NCBI RefSeq assembly: GCF_021917145.1
Contig: NC_061064.1
Coordinates: 512,785-576,784 of the forward strand
Reading direction: 5' to 3'
Length of the DNA: 64,000 bases
Origin: Hypomesus transpacificus
Taxonomy: Eukaryota; Chordata; Actinopteri; Osmeriformes; Osmeridae
Of this stretch, positions 23,877 to 36,705 are shown piece by piece (within the stretch, counting starts at the first letter, position 1; every line of letters begins with the position of its first letter). A program made the translations under genes and the position numbers. Under the pieces are notes generated by a model. It was not told the origin of the DNA and did not search any database. It saw only the letters and a list, made by a program, of their open reading frames with translations.

Positions 23877-26800
23877 ACCACACGCACACACACACACACA
23901 CACACACTAAAACCACACGCACCACCTCACACACACTAAAACCACACGCACCACCTCACACACACTAAAACCACACGCACCACCTCACACACACACACTA
24001 AAACCACACGCACCACCTCACACACACACACTAAAACCACACGCACCACCTCACACACACACACACTAAAACCACACGCACCACCTCACACACACACACA
24101 CTAAAACCACCTCTCTCTCACACACACACACACTAAAACCACACGCACCACCTCTCTCTCACACACACACACACACACCTCACCACACCGATCACACACA
24201 CACACACCTCACCACACCACACCACACCACACAGATCACAGACACACACACCTCACCACACACAGATCACACACACACACACACACCTCACCACAACCAC
24301 ACACACACACCCCTCAACACATGCACCCCCCTCAAACAAACACCATACTTGGGAGAGCGTGACAGCAGTAGAAGCCTTACATAAGGCTCAAACGAGCACA
24401 AAATGAATATTCCAGAACCCGGTGAGACGCAGCAATGCTGGCGAGGCGTGACACAGTCACATTAATCATCATCATCGCCCCGTAATGGAAGTCAAACAAT
24501 CCGGGGCGTTCAAGGTCCATTTGTACACAAGGACCTGAAGCCTCGGTCACACCACAGCCCTCATTCTGCTTCGTTTAGGAGGCAGACCTCTCTAACACCG
24601 GAGCTCAAGCCCATGTCATTTCTTCTCATTAGATAAAACGTGTTCATGAGTGTTCACTGGAGTGGTGCGAGTGGATTAACACACATTCAGACACACACAC
24701 ACACACAATACAGGCACAGGCGCACACACACACTGACAGACAATACAGACACACAAACAGGGGGCAATGCATCAGGTTAATGGGCCAATCAGTCTTGTGG
24801 CAGCAGAGGCAGGCAGTGATGGTGAGAACAAGCGGAGGGGCTCAGTGAATTGACACTGAGCAGTCCCGGCCACTGCGTCACAGCCAGTCAACACGGTCCT
24901 GCCAGAGCAGCCCTGGCCTGGGGCCGACATCACATCCTGTCTGTTCCCTCACCTAGGATCCCGCTCACATCTGGTGCACTAACACCGGTGCCAAGATGTT
25001 GACACCAACATCTTGTGACTGCTCTGCCAAGTTACTGCACCAGATCCACACATTTTAGGATTTCTTTCTTGCTTTCTTTTTTTGGGGGCAAAATGAATAG
25101 ACACTCCATAAATACAGCAACATACTCAATAAATACAGCACGCTAATCAATGATTTGTTCCTCCACAGGTTCATGAACAACCGTTTCAACAATGCCTAAA
25201 CCCCACTCCCAACACCAGTCCTCTCACGCGCCTCACCCACCACCTCCCGCCCCGCTCTCCACCCCCTCCCCGTGGAACGCCCTCCAACCCCCTCTGAGGC
25301 CCCCGGCCCGCCCCCAGGCCCCGCGCTTGGCCGTGTGGCTGGCCATGGTGACCTGTTCCTGGGTGGTGCTGCTCCAGAGCTTGGGGGTCTCAGCGGGGGA
25401 GACATGGGGCGTGGTGTCCATCTGTCCTGTCCACTGCGTGTGCCGGAACCTGTCCGAGTCCCTGAGCACGCTGTGCGTCAACAAGGGCCTGCTGTTCGTG
25501 CCGCCGGACATCGACCGGAGGACGGTGGAACTGCGGCTGGCGGACAACTTCATCCTGGAGGTGGGGAAGGTGGACTTTGCCAACATGACGGGCCTGGTTG
25601 AGCTGACGCTCTCCAGGAACACCATCCACACGGTGCGGCCGATGGCGTTCGCCGACCTGGAGAGCCTCCGCTCGCTGCACCTGGACACCAACCGTCTGAC
25701 GGCGGTGGGGCCGCGCGACCTGGCCGGCCTGCTCAACCTGCAGCACCTCATCATCAACAGCAACCAGCTGACCTTCGTGTCGCCGGCGGCGTTCGACGAC
25801 TTCCTCCCCACGCTGGAGGACCTGGACCTGTCCTACAACAACCTGCGCAAGGTGCCCTGGGAGGCCATCCAGAGCATGGCCAGCCTGCACACGCTCAACC
25901 TCGACCACAACCTCATCGACCACGTCGCCGAGGGCTCCTTCGGGGAGCTCTACAAGCTGGCGCGCCTCGACATGACCTCCAACCGCCTGCAGACGCTGCC
26001 GCCCGACCCCCTGTTCTCCCGCTCGCAGACGGGCGTGGTCAGCCCCACCCCTTACAACGCCTTCATCAGCCTGAGCTTCGGGGGGAACCCGCTGCACTGC
26101 AACTGCGAGCTGCTGTGGCTGCGCCGGCTGGTCCGCGGGGACGACATGGAGACGTGCGCCACGCCGGCGCACCTGGCCGGCCGCTACTTCTGGTCCATCC
26201 CCGAGGAGGAGTTCACCTGCGAGCCTCCGCTCATCACCCGCCACTCCAACAAGCTGTGGGTGCTGGAGGGCCAGCGGGCCACGCTACGGTGCCGCGCCAT
26301 CGGCGACCCCGAGCCCGTCTTGCACTGGATCTCCCCCGACGACCGCATCGTGGCCAACTCTAGCCGCGTGCACTCGTACTACAACGGCACGCTGGACGTG
26401 CTGGTGACGCGCGCCCGCGACGACGGCACGTACACCTGCATCGCCATCAACGCCGCCGGCGAGGCCACGGCGCTGGTGGACCTCAAGATCATCCCCCTCC
26501 CGCACCGCGGCAACAACACGGTGCCCCTGACCAACCCACGGGGAGACCCCGGCTCCTCCGACATCACCAGCGGGAGGGAGGGCCGACTTGGGAAGGTGGG
26601 GGGAGGAGGGGTGGTGACCGTCAGGAACGCCAGCGGCGAGGGCGAGAGCGGAGAGAGGGCGGACGGCGAGAGCAGTGCCAGCGAGCGTCTGGTGGGGGTG
26701 CTGGGGGTGACCGCCACCTCGGCCCAGGTGCGCTGGCACGTGGGCCGAGCGCCCGGCCCCTACCTGGTGTGGATGTACCAGATCCAGTACAACTGCACCG

Positions 26801-27763
26801 CCGACGACGCTCTGGTCTACAGGTAAGCCCTCACCTGGCAGACAACACAACACGTCGGTTTTTTTCTTTTTTTATGTATTAATTTAGCCATTCTTTGATT
26901 TCTCCAAACTGACGTGAGAGGGGGGACAGGGGATTTGAACCGGCAATCCCTTGATCTGCAGACAAACACTACCAATACCCCAGTACAGTGAACCGAACAA
27001 AACACACTACTGCAGCAACAAACAACAACAAACAGCTTTACAGCAGTGCTCTCGAGCTCCAGATCAAGAGTGATTAACACAACATGTTACCTGGCAGAGG
27101 CACCAAAGCCGACTCCAGAGGTATCCCAGAGGGGGAGGGGGGGGGGGGTGTATTTATAGAGAGATGTGTGGAGAGACCGGCTAACTGGAAGAGAGCGTTT
27201 CAAGGCTCAGGGGACACCAGGATGAACTCCTTTAAGGAGGCCGTCCGACAGAGATGGGGACAGTGTCACATCCTATCCCTCTGACTGAAATGGAGATAAA
27301 TAGGGAGAGAGAGGGTCTAGGGAGCGCTGAGGACTCGACTCCAAAGCCAGAGCTACGAGGGATGTGGTGAACAGTAATGCAGATGCAGGGGTTATGAAAC
27401 ACCATCTCCCGCTGCAAGACGCGTCGAGACAGATCTGTTTCGGGACGCATTAAAACACGCACACACACACCAAACACTGTTCTTTTCAAATGAGCAAGAA
27501 CAAACTCTCAATGTTCAATCTCTCAGCAGGGAACGCTCCCCACCTCTATCTCTCTTTCTTCGACTCTCTCTCCCCACCACTCTCCAACACCGCATTACAA
27601 ATCTGCAGTCGGTATCAAATAAGACATCAGAAAAAAGCTAGCCTACATTTGTTCAAATCGACTCTCTCGCTTGCCTGGAATCTAGGCTGGGGGTGTAGAC
27701 GAGCACAACCGGGGGAGGAAGTGGAGGAGGAAGGGGGGGAGGGGGGGGTGAGGAGGCACGGGG

Positions 27764-27794
<31 letters not shown>

Positions 27795-30700
27795 AGTTTC
27801 AGGGAAATGAATTAAAGCATTAACGTGATGCCCAGGCAGGATGCAGGCGGGAGGGAGGGAGGGTGAGGCTGGTCAGTGTTCCAAACAGCAGCCTCTGTCC
27901 TCTCCTCCCTCCTCAGCACCAAGCTCCACGTCTCTCTGCGAAGACACGGCAGATCTATCTGTACCCACACTTCACACGCAAGACGTGGCTCTTAGTCACT
28001 GGCCTTACGACAGACGATCAACACGCACTAATACAATCCCTGATTCTTCTCTAGTGACTAATGTGCGCATGGAGCGCATTTAAGACGGGGCTTCAATAGG
28101 GCTTATAATTCATAATCCCAACGGAATATTTAACAAACCCCATGGAGATAATAGCTTGCACGTCCCGAGTTAATGTTCCAAACAGAGCCTCCACTTTTCA
28201 TTGTCATTAGCGAGCGCCTCTACATGGAGTAAAGCCCGCAGAGCAACAAAGCACCAAGACACCGGGAAGTCAGGATCTCTGGGAGCTGAGCTTCAGAGGG
28301 AGGCGGGGAGGGGAGGCAGCGAGGCAGCGAGGAAGCAAGGGCAAAGGGAAGGTTAACTGCAAGCACGGACCAAATTAGAAAGTGCTCAAGGTCTTCCTCC
28401 CAAGAGCTCGCTAGTATCCATCCGCGGTAAACACCAGGAAAAGCCTGGTTCAGAGCCTTTCAGGAAAACATCTTGTTTACGTTTGTACTACACGGGATTC
28501 CCCTGAGTCAGCACCAGTAGCATCAATAAGGTCTGTCTGTCTGTCTGTCTGTACCAGTTGATCAAAGAGGCTAGACAGTTAAAGGCCTGGCAGACAGACA
28601 GTTAAAGGCCTGGCAGACAGACAGTTAAATAGTTAAATGCCTGGCAGACAGACAGTTAAAGGCCTGGCAGACAGACAGTTAAATGCCTGGCAGACAGACA
28701 GTTAAAGGCCTGGCAGACAGACAGTTAAAGGCCTGGCAGACAGACAGTTAAAGGCCTGGCAGACAGACAGTTAAATAGTTAAATGCCTGGCAGGCAGACA
28801 GTTAAAGGCCTGGCAGACAGACAGTTAAAGGCCTGGCAGACAGACAGTTAAAGGCCTGGCAGACAGACAGGTAAAACCTGGCAGACAGACAGGTAAAGCC
28901 TGGCAGACAGACAGGTAAAGCCTGGCAGACAGACAGTTGGGGGGGGGGGGGGGGTAAGCGGATGCGTCATCGCCTTAGAGTTGTCTTGAATACCTCATCA
29001 CTTGGCACGACACGTTTAAACGAAAAACATTTAATAAATAAGGCGCTTGTCGAGTCTGCATTCTGCCTCCCTGAATATCCCTCAATGCCCACTTACTACT
29101 GCCCCTCTGCTGCAAAGGATTATTGACTGGGGCATCTGAACAACAGCAGAGCAGGGCCAATACCTCTTCTCCATCAGTCTCCCCCTCTGGCAGCACATAA
29201 TAGTCATTAGTACGCAGGGACTGCTCTACAGCCCATTGCATTTCACTGGATTCATCTCCTGCTCCTGTTCAGTCGAAGATATCCTGTTTCGCTGTTCAGC
29301 AAATGACTCATCACTGTCCCCCCCTCTCTCTCTCCCCCCCGCTCTTTCCCTATATCTCCCTCCCTCCATCCCCCCTCCCTCCCCTGCTAGGATCCTGCCT
29401 CCGACCAGCACCACCTTCCTGCTGAAGAACCTGGTGTCGGGGGCCGACTACAGCCTGTGTGTCCTGGCCATCTTTGACGACGGCCTGGCCTCGCTCTCCA
29501 CCACCATGGTGCTGGGCTGCACACAGTTCAGCACCAAGGAGGACTACGCCGAGTGCCGCTCGCTGCAGGCTCACTTCCTGGGCGGCACGCTGACCGTGAT
29601 GGTGGGCGGCGTGATCGTGGTGACCCTGCTGGTGTTCACCGTCGCCATGATGGTGAGGCACCGCGTCTGCGGGGACTGCCAGGACGACGGCCAGTACCCC
29701 GGCGGTCACCGCGGCGACGACGACGACGACTTCCTGGCCGCCAAAGGCGGCGTGGACGTTTATGCCCAGACCAACGGGAACGGGGGCGTGATGATGGTGG
29801 CGCTTCCCAACGCGATGTTGAGCCAGCAGGCCAAAGCGACGCCTCCCAAAACCAAACCGCAGGTCAAGAGCCGCGGCCGGACTCCGCCCAAGACGGAGAG
29901 GGCTGAGGCGGAGCAGGGCGGCGGCGTGGAGGGCAGCGGGCTGGAGGTGGCCGTGAGGGAGAAGAAGAAGTTCCCTCCCTTCACCCCCGAGAGGGATAGA
30001 CTGACGCTGTACTACAGCCCAGAGAACACGTCCCAGACCTTGCCCAACCCCCGGGCCCTCAGGCAGCCGGGCGGACGGAAGGTACGCCACCGCGAGGAGG
30101 GGGAGCCAGACCTGGATAAGATGCTGGGCTCCCGCTACAGCCTGGGCTCCCGCTACAGCCTGGGTTCAGAGTCCTCCGGACACGGCGACATGACAGACTG
30201 GAGACCGACCCTGCGCCCCACGCGCAGCAGCTCCTTCGACGTGGGCGACGTCGCCACGACGACCACCAGCACCTGCTACGGCTACGCTAAGAGGCTGAGC
30301 ATGATCTGGAACCGGCGGAGCCAGTCGCTGCAAGGCATGCTGGTCCAGTGCGCCTCCACGACCAGCAGCGCGGGCAGCGAGGCGCCGACACAGGGCATCG
30401 CCCACAGGTACCTGCACGAGTACAACACCTCCAACTCCAACTCCAACGCAAAGGCCAATCCTGGAGGCCTGGAGGAGAGCGTTGTCTGAAGGGACGTGGG
30501 GTCGGAAAGACCCGGAAACTGAACAGGATAAGAGAGGACACGTGTCCGTGTGTGTTTAGAATGACAGATGGGATATATTTGGGGGGGGGGGTGAGAGATT
30601 TGAGCAGAGAACGTTTGGGTTGGAGGACGGCTGGTTGCCGACGGATGGTTGCCAACGCTGCACGCATGGCACCTGATGACTCATGGAAGCAGCAGATATG

Positions 30701-33700
30701 TACACAGAGAACAGATTGAAGGCGAAACCGCACAAAGTGTGCAAGACTGTGAATGTGCTCCAAAGACTACTTTACTGGTTGTGGCCCTGAAAACATCATT
30801 GGGGGGTACCAAACTGAGACTTCTGCTCCAACAAGATTAATCAAAAAAATTTATGGTGAATTACTACAGTAAATAAAGCAACAATCTNNNNNNNNNNNNN
30901 NNNNNNNNNNNNNNNNNNNNNNNNNNNNNNNNNNNNNNNNNNNNNNNNNNNNNNNNNNNNNNNNNNNNNNNNNNNNNNNNNNNNNNNNNNNNNNNNNNNN
31001 NNNNNNNNNNNNNNNNNNNNNNNNNNNNNNNNNNNNNNNNNNNNNNNNNNNNNNNNNNNNNNNNNNNNNNNNNNNNNNNNNNNNNNNNNNNNNNNNNNNN
31101 NNNNNNNNNNNNNNNNNNNNNNNNNNNNNNNNNNNNNNNNNNNNNNNNNNNNNNNNNNNNNNNNNNNNNNNNNNNNNNNNNNNNNNNNNNNNNNNNNNNN
31201 NNNNNNNNNNNNNNNNNNNNNNNNNNNNNNNNNNNNNNNNNNNNNNNNNNNNNNNNNNNNNNNNNNNNNNNNNNNNNNNNNNNNNNNNNNNNNNNNNNNN
31301 NNNNNNNNNNNNNNNNNNNNNNNNNNNNNNNNNNNNNNNNNNNNNNNNNNNNNNNNNNNNNNNNNNNNNNNNNNNNNNNNNNNNNNNATCAGAGAGCCAT
31401 GATCCCTGGAAGGAGGGAGAGAGGGCCTGGCTGGGATACGGAGGGGGGAAAAGATGCGTGAGTCATGCCGTCTTATTAGAGCGTCCATTAGAGAGTCAGG
31501 GGGGGAGGAAGGCTGTGTGGGCCAGGCGGGCGAAGCAGGTAGAGGGGGTGTCGAGAGGACAAGAGAACACAAACTGAAGGGGAGATATGGATACAATGCA
31601 GAGAGGAGAATGAGAAAAACAAAAACAAACATTAGATAAAAACAAAAACACAGGAGAGGGAGAGGAGGGGGATTGAACTGCATTCGCAAAAGTAAAAAGC
31701 AAGCAGAGAAAATCTGCAGAGAAGGAGGAAGCCTGTTTAATAGTAATGCATCAGACAGCAAGAGCAAGATAGATGGGGAGACGAACAGAGAGAGAGAGAG
31801 AGAGAGAGGGGGGCGGGGGGTGGGAGAGAAAGAGAGAGCGAGAGAGAGGAAAGGAGAAAAACACAGAAGTAACAAAGAGTGTAGGAAGATAAGAGCTGGA
31901 GAGCAAAACAGAAATTGAAAATTAGAAACCGTAAAAAATAAAGAAATAAAAGGAGCAGAAAGGATAAGTGAAGGAGAGAAAGATTGATAGGAATGGAGAG
32001 AATGAAAACCCAAGGACGCAGGAGCGAGGAGAGATACGAGGAGCAGCTAGGAAAATAGGACCAGAGAGGAGGAAAAGGAAAACATGGGGAAATGGGTATG
32101 GGTTACAAAACGGCCGAGACAGCGGTATGATTTTATTACCTCCAAAATAGATACAGCCGCATAGCGATATGGGGATTTGTCATTTTTCATAAGGAATAGA
32201 ATGTCCATCATAGTTAAAGAGGATGGTTTTTATTAGGTGCAGAACCAGAGGTGAGAGAAGATGGGTAATGATATCCATTTTACCATATCAGCAAATGGGA
32301 AATTTCCCCCCCATTTCGGGCAGCATGTGTGGGTTTGGTTACATGAAGGTATTGAGTTTCCTCTCTACCACAGTTGGGCCTTTTTCCTGTTGCACCGCGC
32401 TTGTCTAAGTGGACATTAAGAACAAGGCCACATGAAAAGGACTGGTTTTAGACACATAATGGATTTTTCTATGAGGGTCTCTTCATTAGAAGCTTGCATG
32501 CAGTCTAGCCTTCTAACTACAAACAGGAATGGGCTGACAACCAGGAAATGGAAATGGAATCAGTTGCTACATGGCTGATTTCACAACAGCTTTTCTCTGA
32601 GAATCTTGAGGCACAGCTTTAACTGAACAGGTGTATGAGAGCCAAAATAGGAGAACAAAATAAATACAACTTCCTCCACAGCAAGAAAATCTATATTGAA
32701 GCAGCTAAGCAACTAAACTACAAAACATCTTTTTAAATCAGTAATTCCCCTTTTTTTTCCCCGGGCATCAGCTCAGCAGCTTGAGTTCAGTCACTAACAC
32801 AGCATACTAGGAACCAATAGAAGTCCAGACAACACCAGGACTTGGGGTCCTCAGGGGAGGGCATTGAACGGGTCTGCAGTCGGCTTCCCAGCCTCCCCCA
32901 GCTCCAGTCTCCAGGCACAGAAACACGGCGAGTAAAGCCGTTCCCCGACACCCTCACGGTTAGGGCAATTTATCACGTTTAACGGTGGACCTACCGATTC
33001 AACAGAGCGGGGCGGAATAAACAACCGCAGTGAAACTGAGGGGAGGGTAAAAAACAACAACACCTCGGTCTGAATCAGACGCTTTTAACAACAATCTTTG
33101 CGCAACGACGACAAGGTGATTAGGCAGCCGTGGCCACTAACGGTCCCTGGGTGGCACGCTCGGTGTTTACCCAGGGTGAGCCAAGTGCCAGGGGTGATGC
33201 CCAGGCCCTGAACAGCTAGTAGGGGTGTTGGTCAGAGCTGGTTGTGCCCATCACTGGTAACCAGGAGCTGCTGGCGGTGGCTCAGGGACAGGATGTTCTC
33301 CATGCTGTGGAACTGCAGGGACGGGGACTGGGAAAGGTCAGGGTGGGTGGGTGGGGGTCTCAGTTCCTTGCACCCTGAAGCAGAACCAGCTGGCAGCAGT
33401 AGTTGTTTAAGACACCATCTTGACTCAACTACTTCCACAATAATGTAACTGCTAAATAAAATAACGCAGAGCCCCCACCCCCCACACACATGAAGCTTGA
33501 CCTGATGCATTCTGTGAAGAAAAAAAAAAAAAACGTAGTGAAATAGTAATGAGTGCTCTGCTGGCACCATCTGGTGTGTTTGGCAGATGGACTGTAGTGG
33601 TGCTGAACCCAGAGGAGCACAGAGGAGCACAGAGGAGCACAGAGGTCCTGAACGCTCCTGCATCTCCAGCCAAGAACATCTACTGAGCAGCCAACAACCA

Positions 33701-36664
33701 ACAGCACCACACACTGCCTGTTTAGAGCAGGGCACCAGCACACACTGCCTGTCTAGAGCAGGGCACCAGCACACACTGCCTGTCTAGAGCAGGGCACCAG
33801 CACACACTGCCTGTCTAGAGCAGGGCACCAGCACACACTGCCTGTTTAGAGCAGGGCACCAGCACACACTGCCTGTCTAGAGCAGGGCACCAGCACACAC
33901 TGCCTGTCTAGAGCAGGGCACCAGCACACACTGCCTGTCTAGAGCAGGGCACCAGCACACACTGCCTGTCTAGAGCAGGGCACCAGCACACACTGCCTGT
34001 CTAGAGCAGGGCACCAGCACACACTGCCTGTCTAGAGCAGGGCACCAGCACACACTGCCTGTTTAGAGCAGGGCACCAGCACACACTGCCTGTTTAGAGC
34101 AGGGCACCAGCACACACTGCCTGTCTAGAGCAGGGCACCAGCACACACTGCCTGTTTAGAGCAGGGCACCAGCACACACTGCCTGTCTAGAGCAGGGCAC
34201 CAGCACACACTGCCTGTCTAGAGCAGGGCACCAGCACACACTGCCTGTCTAGAGCAGGGCACCAGCACACACTGCCTGTCTAGAGCAGGGCACCAGCACA
34301 CACTGCCTGTCTAGAGCAGGGCACCAGCACACACTGCCTGTCTAGAGCAGGGCACCAGCACACACTGCCTGTCTAGAGCAGGGCACCAGCACACAGGGCT
34401 GAGCCTGCTCCTGGCCCAGTACAAACCTGTTGTCCTCGTAGGAAGCAATTGTTCACAAGTATCATTCTACTTTCTCACAACCATTGTGAACAAGGACAAA
34501 AAATTTAACGGCTTAATAAACTCTTTATTCCTCCTTCACATACTTCACATTCCAAAGTACAGGCAATAAAAGTTAAATCGATTATTTTCCTGCAAAGCTC
34601 CTTCAAGCTGACAAATACCAAAAACTCCAGTGTAATATTACTCAGCGTATGTAAAGATTTAACCTTGCAGCAGAGAACATTACATTTGTTTAGCACTTTT
34701 ATCCAAAGCGACATGGAAATAGTGCCTATGGAAAATACAGCTTGCAATATAAATCAAATGTATGATCATTAGTGCATGGTTATATCCGTATTGGTTGTCT
34801 CAGTTAACAAACGGTCTGTATTTAACAGGCACAGATCAGGCATGGTGCACAGTAATCACATCTCAGCTACCAGTTACAGGGCACAATCAACAGTCAAGTC
34901 AAGATGAGCCCTCCCGACTGTTCAATGGAAATAAACGTATAGAACAAGACTGGACAAACGTATTGGAAGAAGGACGGTCGATCCGACTATTGATCAGCCC
35001 TGGAGAAATAAAAAGTCAAATCATTGATTGAGGACATGCACAAAGGAGTTTAGAGACAGCATGTGTCTTTAACTCAAGATGATCTTGGCACATGAAGGTT
35101 CTCCTGTCGGATTTCGAAATGTAATTTTCACATTTCGGGACTGTTCATTGACTACCTGCCCGGAGCAAGAGGCATCAAAGTCACAACCAGGTAATTAAGG
35201 AAGAGGAAGGAGGCGCACGCGATGAACTGGAGCGCGGCGATGCCTACGTGGGCCATGTCCAGGAGCGTGAACACGCTCTTCCTCCTCATTAAAAGGGCAA
35301 CAGGGTCTTCCTGCACGTCTGAAAGCAGTCACTTCCCCCGTCTGGTTCGCACTGCTCCCATCTCCTCACCTCGCACGGCTTCAAACGTTCCCCTCAAATA
35401 TTCACAACATCCTTTCCTAGGTTTGTCCTCAGTTATCCTCCTCTCAATCTGTTTCGTGAAAAAGTCTTCCTCTGTCCTGTGTATCCGAGGGAACTCTTGA
35501 TTACAGACCTGGTGTGTGTAGAACCCTTTCAAAAAGGAGCCTGCAGCTAAACACCTAGCCGAGAGGATTAACAACACGTAGCCTTTCAGACGCCCGTCTC
35601 TCCGGCTAGCTGGGAGACCACAAAGCTTCCATACACTGTGGTTAATTCTCACACACGCATTCCAAGATGCATTTATTCATCCATCCATCTTATTGCTCCA
35701 GCAATAACCCTTCTTGGCCTCCTGCAACACACCTTCAATATCTCCCTATTTACTCCTGGGAAATAACCACAGCCAAACATCTACCACAGTAGAGGTCAGG
35801 GCCTATTCAATTTGCCGTCTTCATCTTTCCCTTCGCTCACTCTCGCGCTCTCTCTCGCGCTCTCTCTCCCTCTCTTTCTCTCTCAGCCAGGGGTCCAGGG
35901 GGCTAGTGGAAGTGTTTGAAGTCATAACAATTTCAAGTCTGATTCTCTGATTTCTCCTTATCGAAGAAGGGCAACGGAGAGAGAATTCCATCATGGCTTT
36001 GACGCCAGAGTTGTTTATTTCTATCGACAACACTTCATGTCATACACGACTGTATCAAATGGGGGTTTGTCTGCCGTTAGACCAACATGTTTAAACACGT
36101 CTGCCTTTAGACCCAACATGTTTCATGTCCTCAGAGCTCTGCATGACACCGTTACGACACACATCCTCTGTAGCTCGTGCACAGGTGGGAAACAGTGAAT
36201 GCAGAATGCATCTTTTTATTCCAAAATGATTTAATTCCAGGTTTGTAAAACCGATCATCTACACTACAGGGGGGGGGGAGGGGACACTGTGTGGCAAGTG
36301 TTCTCAAACCTTGAGAGAAATCAGTGGGGGGGGTTTTGTGCGAACGCATGTGTGGATTATGGGGTTATTAATCTATTCCTCTCATTTATTATCTATTTTG
36401 GCAGTGGTTTCCATACAGCAGCTCTTTGAATGTGACCCAGCGATGCCTTGCCTCAGGGGGAACAAACATCGACGACCACGGCCTGAGAGACCCATAGACG
36501 GAGGCAGACAGAGGCAGACAGAGGCAGACAGAGGTAGACAGAGGCAGACAGAGGCAGACAGAGGCAGACAGAGGCAGACACGAGGGTAGGTATTAGCATG
36601 TCTGCACGCGCTCCTCTCTGATCAGCTTTGGTGCAGTTTAGAGCTACGGCTCCTCTAACATTCA

Positions 36665-36705
<41 letters not shown>

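Larger units (their letters stand above)
26823..29390 (+). other. lrfn4: lrfn4 intron with minisatellite and poly-G tracts
   Basis: The intron separating the two halves of the FN3 domain. It holds a tRNA-like SINE remnant (26925-26990), poly-G runs (27767-27794, 28939-28954), and the 23-bp minisatellite. It ends in an excellent CT-rich polypyrimidine tract before the acceptor at 29390. No coding exon seen inside. Confidence 0.85.

Noticed and set aside
25233..26853. Minus-strand open frames of 189-284 codons
   Set aside because: Antisense shadows of the very GC-rich lrfn4 coding exon; no family resemblance and the plus frame is clearly lrfn4.
30841..32013. 390-codon minus-strand frame
   Set aside because: It reads through the 500-N gap and low-complexity GA sequence.
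33708..34395. Resemblance to a CRISPR array
   Set aside because: Units abut directly without unique spacers, and the genome is eukaryotic; it is a minisatellite.
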